A stretch of DNA of 64,000 nt from Halichondria panicea. Its lineage: Eukaryota > Porifera > Demospongiae > Suberitida > Halichondriidae. Below, piece after piece: positions 57,215-64,000 of this stretch. The notes under the pieces are model-generated. The model did not search any database. It was given only the letters and a program-made list of their open reading frames with translations, and was not told the DNA's origin. The DNA is taken from assembly GCF_963675165.1 (NCBI RefSeq), contig NC_087380.1, positions 6,580,071-6,644,070 on the forward strand, written 5' to 3'. Each line of letters starts with the position of its first letter. The stretch's first letter is position 1. A program made the translations under genes and the position numbers.

Positions 57215-60200
57215 TTAGAACAAGGCTTGCGATCCAGACTCCTCGAATCTTGAGTAAGCATCATTGAGTTCATCAAATATGGCTCTAGCTAGGTTCTCAT
57301 GATCAGTGTCCTGAGCCTGAATGGAAACATTACTATAATGAGAGTTGGGAAATGAATAGAGTATACTTACATGTATACATACAGTGAAACTTAAATAGTC
57401 TATTGTAGACACCAGAGATCCTACAAACAGGCCACCCTCTATAATAGTGGCCCCAAAGTCTCCACCCTTTCCTTATTAAAGCCACTGCATATGTTTTAGG
57501 TTATCAAAAATTATAAATGGACATGCTTTCAATTGTCAACGAGATACAGTACAGTAGATGTACAGTGTACGTTACACATGTATATGAAAGTCGAACTATC
57601 ATATTCCGCACTTATTATACTACGCAACCAATCAGTGGTCCATACTAATTACATAAACAGGTGTGTGTTGTACATGCACGTACCTTGTCTGGATGAACAG
57701 AGAGGCAGGCCTTCCTGTAGAACTTTTTCACCTGAGCAGACAACAGTTCGACCATAATAAAAGCCGTGTAACATTCAGTGACATACAAGTTAGTACGACA
57801 TGTAAAAGGGAAACAAGTAAGTCACCAGGCGACCCTTCACTAGCCTGGATAATAAGCTCAACTTAGCCAGCGGTAACAGGCCACTCCTAGATTTATGCAA
57901 TATGCATACATACACCGTACACTGTACAATTGTGAGGTTTCTTGTTGCTGGGTATAGAGGTGTTCTGGGTAGTATAGGATATGTGTAGGAAATAAAATAT
58001 GCTGCATGGTAGTCTATGTGTGATACAATACACTGTATATGCATGAATAAGAGTTGCATGGCCGGTGTGTGCTTATACATGTACCTGATCTGGTTGAACA
58101 AGTTTGTGCATGCCCACTGGAGCCCATCTCGTCTCCCCCTCCCACAGGATCTCGTGTAGTGAGCTGATGAGGGCTCGTATGTTCCTCTCTTTACGATCTG
58201 CCCACGCTGACACCTGGGTAGTGGGTAATGAGCATCAAGTCTACAAAAACATCTTAGAGTGGATCTAGATCTATAGGACTAAGTTAAAAGTGTCTACAAA
58301 CGAACCTTAAAAATTTGGATTGTACACGTTTATTATTTACATTCTATACGTACAGTATGTACAATAGTACAGCTAGGTACCACAAAACTAGCCTCTACCG
58401 GTTTAAGAAGCTATTGTCTAGGTATCACTTTTACCTTAGCCCTGTCAGGGTCCAGTATCACATTGTCAGTGTTCTTCATGGCCTTGAGGGTCCTGGGTTC
58501 GTTGCTGCTCCCAGGGTTGAACCCCGGCCCCAGTAGGTCTCCAAAAGCATTGTTCTTAGGCTTCTGAGGCATCCCTATACATTGTGTACAATTATAATGT
58601 GTGAGCCGCAATCAAATTAATAGAGCATACGTAGTAACAGGTTGTACAGTATGCTTTCAACAAAATAATACACTGTAGCTACATGTATATATTTACACAT
58701 GCATGGTACATAGAAGTACTGTGTCAGCAATTATTTAAAGGAGGCCTACAGTTGTGTAGCTACTGTCATATCAGAACATCACACAATACTTATACAGCTA
58801 ACTACATGTACATGAATACGATACACATGTACTGTACCTGTCTTTGACGCGGGTGCAGAGAAGGTGGGATTGTAATTTGGCTGCCTGGGAGAGGTGGATC
58901 GCTGCTGAGCAGGAGCAGGCTGCTGGGCATTAGGGGACTTGGAATTGGACCGAGATGGATTCGAACTTCGATTCTGTCCATTTTGGTTCTGAGATTGGGA
59001 ATTGGATGTGTTGTTTTTCTGCATATAAAACGGTGTGTACGTTGGATGAGGTGGTTTTTGTGCCATTGCTGACTGTGTAGGTGCAGGTTGTCTGGAGGGT
59101 GGTGGTCTACTTCCTGTCATCTGCTGGAGGTTGAACTGACCAAACGGATCTTGAGATACATTTCCAGTTGAGCCGAATGGAATCGGACTGGTACGAGGCG
59201 AGGTATTCAACGGAGAGGTGTTATGGGACGCAGACCCTCGATTGCCAAAACCACTAGTCGTCGTTTGTTGCCCATTGCCCCCTGAAAGGTTTGGTTGGGA
59301 GTGACTGAATGCATTCGAGGAAAATTGGGTAGTTGGTGGGTTAACGGGTAGAAAGTTTGAGCTGGTGCCAGGAGTGGAAGTGTTACGAGCAACTTTGGTT
59401 GCATCTTGCGTTTGGTTGAATGTGCCTAGGGGATCAAAAGGGTCGAACGTTTGTGAGGGTGTAGTGGGCGTAGGTTGTGAGGGTGGTGTGGGGAGTGATG
59501 GTCCTAAGTCCGCCATAAGCAATTCAAATGCCGTTTTTTGAGTTGACGAACTCTCTGATGACATCATACCAAAGGGGTCAAACTGATTTGAATCAGAGGT
59601 AGTCTTTTCTTTGCCCATTTTCTCAATCTGATTAGAAAACTGTTCCGCTCCAGCTGCAGTCACTTTTGATTGAACGTCTGAAACTCTAGAGCTATCATTC
59701 AAATCATCTAGTCCCAAGAGATTGCTCACTTCTATGTCTGGTTTACTAGTAAACTGGGCTGACCACGGATCAAACTGATTGGTCGCCTGTGAAGGGGGTG
59801 GGTTGGTAGTTTTGGAAGCACTTGGAACATTGTCATCTGAGAAAGAGAAATCAAGTAATTTTCCTTCGGTTGGTGTATTTTGGGGAGGGTTCTGCCTGTC
59901 ATCAAAAGCTCCAAAGTTCGCAATCAATCCTTCGTTACCTTGCACGTTTGAAGGAGGTGGTCTAATTGCATTAATGTCGTCATCAGAACTGGAATCAGAC
60001 CCAGAGGAACTCGAGTCAGAATCCGATTCCTCGTTCGGGTCTCGGAATGCGGTGTAGCCAGCCATTTCTGCTTCTTGTTTCTGCCAATGTATCTGTGAGA
60101 AAAATTCGTCCTTTTGATGCAATTGTTGGTGAGCAGCTGCCGGGGTTTCGGACGAAGGGACGCGATCACTTTGTAACTTTACGAGGTTCCCGCCACCTGC

Positions 60201-62379
60201 ACTCGTACTCTCTTCATCGGGTTTGTGTGTGGGTTGTTGTGAGCGTGTGGAGGGGTGGAGCTGTGTGTGGCGTGGAGATGACGTCTTTTCATTGTCAGTA
60301 TCAACTGTAGAAAGAAAGGGAAGTATTATCACTGTCCTAAACAGTACATACAGTATCGTACATTACATATCAAATTTAGGCCACACTTTGAAATGATTGT
60401 TCTGATCTTTGGCACTCTCTAAAAGCTCCAGAATAAAAATATTAGATCGGTGCTATGGAAAAGCAAAGATAGCTACGGTCACAGACATTAATTATGTAGA
60501 GAGCTTTCACGATAAATGAAGAAATGGCTCACCGAGCAGTTTGAGCACTTCTTGCTCTTCATTTCGTGATGAGAAACAGGTGAGGGGTGTGGCCTTTGGG
60601 TAGGGCAGGTTTTGCCACGAGGCTGCTCTGTGACCAGTGTCTGATTCACGTTCCCATTCCACCTCCAGTGTGACCCGGAATGGGGATGGAAACTTGTCTA
60701 CCTTCTTGACACTGGAACCATCGATGTCATGTCTGCAGAGAGAGGCAAGTACATTAATACCAAATCAACTCTCATGTACACATTTATACGAATAATAAAG
60801 TATTAGCCACATATCACTGCGAGCTACAGTTAAACCTGTTTATAGGGGTCACCCTTGAGCAGACCACTGGCACTGTATAAAGAGGGGCCTGCGAAACAAA
60901 TTATACTATGGGGCTGGGCTTTATTATAGAGGGTGACCTGCTTACAGGGTTAACATAATAGTCAAGACAGTATTGGTAAATGGCATGTACACGCCCTTGG
61001 AGACCATTGCAGCTCACTGAGAAAAGCGTACACCAAACCACACGTACACTCACACACACACACACCCCCACACACCCACACAGTATAGCAGCCCACCTCT
61101 CCATGACGAAAGACTTGGTGTAGGGGTCCAGGAACCCAGTGTGCAACTGCAGCTGGAACATACGCACCGCTGTCATGCCCTGAGGGGAAGTGTCAGTCAA
61201 GCACAGTACAAACTACAGTATATGTACCGTATATGTTACTATTATTGCATACCTCTAGTGATTAAAGGGGTAAAAAAACGCATCTTTTAATGGTGAAAAT
61301 GCATAATCCTACCTCAAGTTTTGAACACTCAAACTCAGCACAAGCTCATTTCGGAAAAATCACCAAGGCATTTTCTCCAAGATTTAATTCTACATAGAAA
61401 GACTTTACAGTAACCCCTAAGTGTGTACTCTTGAAATAAGCAGGACAATATTTCTAGTAGGTGTCAAAGTGTTTGCTTTTAGAACTTCACTGTACATGAA
61501 TGTATCCATGGGATACACAAACCAACGACTCACCAGTCCTGCTTTCCTGGCTACTGGAATGGCACGTACATGGTGCACTACGAGCACCACGTTACCACGA
61601 ACTCCGACCCCTAGCGGGATCTCAACCTCTCTGTCATCGTTATGGAAACTGCGTATCTTGTCGAGTGAATCATGAGTGGCTGACGTGTAAACCCTCTCCC
61701 CATCTTGGTACACCTCCACGAATGGTTTGCATCCAGTTCTGTAAAGGATGGAGGAAGACTAGTTAGAGTTGGATTACAATAGCAAGCTGGATAGATCTTA
61801 TAATGCACAATCAACCAAGATATGTGTACACAGTGTATAGGGCTAGCTTTTTTTAGGCCTATGAACATGTACTGATGGTAAATTGGCCCATGCAAGCACT
61901 GAAGTTCCAAGGAGCACTATGACTCCTCCCCTCACCCACTCACCTGATGGCATTGAAGAGTGGTACAGAGCTCAGTCTGAGCACGCTGAGCTGGAGCTTG
62001 TGGGGGTGTGGCTTGTAGGGGAAGTCCCTGTCCACCAACTGCACTATGTGATGGAGATACCTGCAGGATATCAATCAATTACTCGTTTGGTAACTAGGCA
62101 ATAGGCATTGGCAAAAGTGGAGCTTGTCCAATACAACAGTTGCTGTATTAAAGAGGTATTCTGCTAACACAGGTTGAAATACATGCAATGCTTATTATAA
62201 ATCGAGATTCTGGGATCTCTATTAAATACTGAAACTGTAGATGACCACAATAGACAACAGACAATAGACACACACCTCACCTGTGAGGGGAAACCCAGGT
62301 TGTATATGCTAATATGAACATTTCTGGGGTCTATTAAACTGGTTTTATTATAGAATGACCAAAACTGTAGAATGACGAC

Positions 62380-62422
<43 letters not shown>

Positions 62423-63344
62423 CATCTGCGAGGGGGAGCCCAGACTTGGTGCGGTTGGGTTCCTTCTCTTCCAGAACAGTTTGAGTGCCACTGCCGGGTT
62501 GTTGACCAGCCCCAGGAACAGGAGGTAGCAGGAGACCATGATGGAGGTTACCATCATACCATCCTACAGTGATTAACATGACTGTAATAACCGGTTAGCC
62601 CACTAAAATCTAGAATATACGTACAGACTGTACATGTACGTACAATTGCTATAATGAACGCTCTGATGTAACGATGTATACTGAAAGTGATTGGTTATTT
62701 CCAGGGCGATGGGCTATATGACTATGACACACGATACTTCTAAGTACTGTATTAGTTTGTACATACATGTATACAGAAATTTGTGTAGTGAAAAAATTGT
62801 CTTACATGACAGTGGATGACAATGACATTCTGCCTGTCTGCCCTCAACCATGCATCCATACTGCGACACAGGTCCACCAGCTTCTCCAGCTCTGGGGTAC
62901 CTCGGGGAGGCCACGCAAAGTCGTACACCTGTGGTGGTGGTATTGACAGTTAGTGGTACAAAGTTATGCATAAATATACACCTTAAACGTATGATGTACA
63001 TGCGCACATTGCGTCAGTACTCGATACTGTTACTAGTAGCTTGTCGCAGAGGACACTACTCAAACAAAGGGTCAATTCAGCACAATCAGTTTGCAATCAT
63101 TTATGTACATGTTGAAGTGCATGTAGTTTGTACTAATATCGGCCTCCTCGAGTACATGCATGTACATACATTGATAGTGTGTGAAAGACACAGCATTTCA
63201 TTTCAGTAACTCTAACCTGATTTCCGAGTTTGTTAGGATCGTAGCTGTCCCCTGACAGGTTGAACACAAGGTAACCTGACGGGTGTCTCTCATCAAGCCA
63301 CACCTTCACCTCATCCAGCTGGTCGTTATGGGGACGTGACATCA
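57215..63344 (-). CDS. GAK: GAK/auxilin-type clathrin uncoating cofactor (5' incomplete)
   Basis: Coding order: 63344-63217, 62928-62806, 62563-62421, 62060-61944, 61738-61534, 61179-61097, 60732-60533, 60304-58838, 58574-58435, 58213-58085, 57731-57684, 57310-57215 (stop). All phases agree. The PTEN/tensin-like region has YLVFNLSGDSYDP and a signature IHCHDGMMVTS, which lacks the catalytic arginine (CX5V instead of CX5R), so it is a lipid-binding pseudophosphatase as in GAK and auxilin. The C2 domain follows (GCKPFVEVYQDGERVYTS, MFQLQLHTGFLDP). The 489-aa clathrin/AP2-binding linker is disordered, with many DPF/DPW-type motifs (QFDPFGMM, QFDPWSAQF, QDPFGQFN). The C-terminal J domain has YRKACLSVHPDK with the HPD motif and ends IFDELNDAYSRFEESG. 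It recruits Hsc70 to uncoat clathrin vesicles. Whether a kinase domain exists (GAK) or not (auxilin/DNAJC6) lies beyond the window. Confidence 0.93.
62379..62420. repeat. (AC)n microsatellite at a GAK splice donor
   Basis: On the coding (-) strand the exon ending ...CAGATGAG is followed at once by (GT)n, so the donor GTGTGTGT is the first unit of the microsatellite. Confidence 0.95.
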
Positions 63345-63547
63345 CTATGTGGGACAACAGGATTGCATTGGTTACAACTCTTTACTATAATTATGAAGTG
63401 ATTAGATTAAGGAGAGGAAGTGTGCAGAGTAAATAGTACTTCCTGCTTTAGATAGCATATTATAAGATAACTGTAATACACTAGCTTTCAATCACAATCT
63501 AAGAAACCACTCATACAGCGACTGAGATAACAAAAGCCAACAACAGT

Positions 63548-63943
63548 ATGACTCTTCAGAAAGCAAAGGACAGCTTCAGCAAGTCTTGTGCATGTGGTGA
63601 GAACTACAGCAACAACTGTGCCCACTATCTATCGAATGCTCTCATCTTGGGTGGCTACTCAGCCATTAATGGAGGGGAAGGAGCAGACTTAAGAATCAGA
63701 AATGGATTTTGTGTGTGCAAAAGCGGTCGCCCGATTCGTGCTAAAGAGCTACGAACTTGGTTTGGAAATAACTGGACTAGCCATTCATCTCCAAAAGACA
63801 ACGGGCTGATGCTAGTTTACCAAGAGAGGGCAAGTGATGGACAAGGACACGTGCTACTGAAGGAGTACAAGGCTGGGAAGCAGGTCAGCTATGCGGGTAC
63901 TGGAGACTACCCAGAATGGGCAACACAGGAGTACTACTATTGA
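63548..63943 (+). CDS. Intronless Cys/His amidase-like protein, possible HGT
   Basis: 131 aa, single exon: MTLQKAKDSFSKSCACGENY at the start, ending EWATQEYYY. The segment NNCAHYLSNALILGGY places a cysteine at the start of a helix, and GQGHVLLKEY places a histidine on a strand. This is the Cys-then-His order of papain-like NlpC/P60, CHAP and bacterial amidase-effector folds. No signal peptide is obvious. It lies on the strand opposite the GAK/auxilin gene, 203 bp upstream of the first exon I can place. That exon begins mid-codon after an acceptor, so this ORF probably sits inside a GAK intron. Absence of introns in an intron-rich neighbourhood plus the bacterial-type motif suggest horizontal acquisition. 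Family assignment is from motif shape only. Confidence 0.55.
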   Translation: MTLQKAKDSFSKSCACGENYSNNCAHYLSNALILGGYSAINGGEGADLRIRNGFCVCKSGRPIRAKELRTWFGNNWTSHSSPKDNGLMLVYQERASDGQGHVLLKEYKAGKQVSYAGTGDYPEWATQEYYY

Positions 63944-64000
63944 ACTGGATATTGCAGCTACATGTACACTGCAAATATACAATGAACTAGAATTGAAAGG

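Overview
This is a eukaryotic, animal window. Genes are split by short GT-AG introns, spliced frames close cleanly across many exons, and families such as LSM4, TIKI, GAK/auxilin and family C GPCRs are present. The mixture of mGluR-like receptors, CUB/Calx-beta/NIDO extracellular proteins and a Death-domain/Roc-type GTPase with a COR-like tail, in an AT-rich genome full of small inverted-repeat elements, points to an early-branching animal. I favour a demosponge, but this is inference; no rRNA or mitochondrial marker is present. No tRNA, rRNA, CRISPR array or bacterial operon was seen.

Left third (1-28 kb): a rearranged, partly inverted duplication. Two mGluR-like receptor copies face each other (4113-6695 on +, 23590-26245 on -). 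Both carry frameshifts and look like pseudogenes. Between them lies an apparently intact 22-exon secreted protein gene (11275-21936, about 1109 aa) with a CUB-like region, three tandem Calx-beta repeats plus a fourth related unit, and a C-terminal NIDO domain. Its Calx-beta exon pairs were amplified by about 1.3-kb tandem duplications that carried intronic inverted-repeat elements along. Intron 5 holds an antisense non-LTR retrotransposon. The first 2.1 kb mirrors the promoter and 5' end of this gene, and a 56-bp piece of its exon 21 is stranded at 87-142.

Middle (28-41 kb): a small secreted protein of unknown function (28083-29049), the spliceosomal/decay factor LSM4 (29490-36143) and the Wnt-inactivating protease homologue TIKI (37154-41183), all on +.

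Right third (41-64 kb): on -, a multi-domain signalling protein (41542-50396, possibly starting near 51067) with a C2-like N-terminus, Death domain, Roc-type GTPase, coiled coils, COR-like region, Ig domain and second Death domain. Its large exon is one base out of frame near 45115. After a 2.65-kb foldback structure made of GTTCTC/GAGAAC arrays (52.63-55.28 kb) comes a one-Ig membrane receptor (+). Last is a GAK/auxilin gene (-, 5' end beyond the window) that harbours an intronless opposite-strand ORF resembling a bacterial-type Cys/His amidase (63548-63943).

The most distinctive mobile-DNA finding is a family of foldback elements ending in TAGCCTCG...CGAGGCTA with 9-bp target duplications. 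At least four copies are present. Two have a paralogous empty site inside this same window, and one sits in the middle of a three-level nest.
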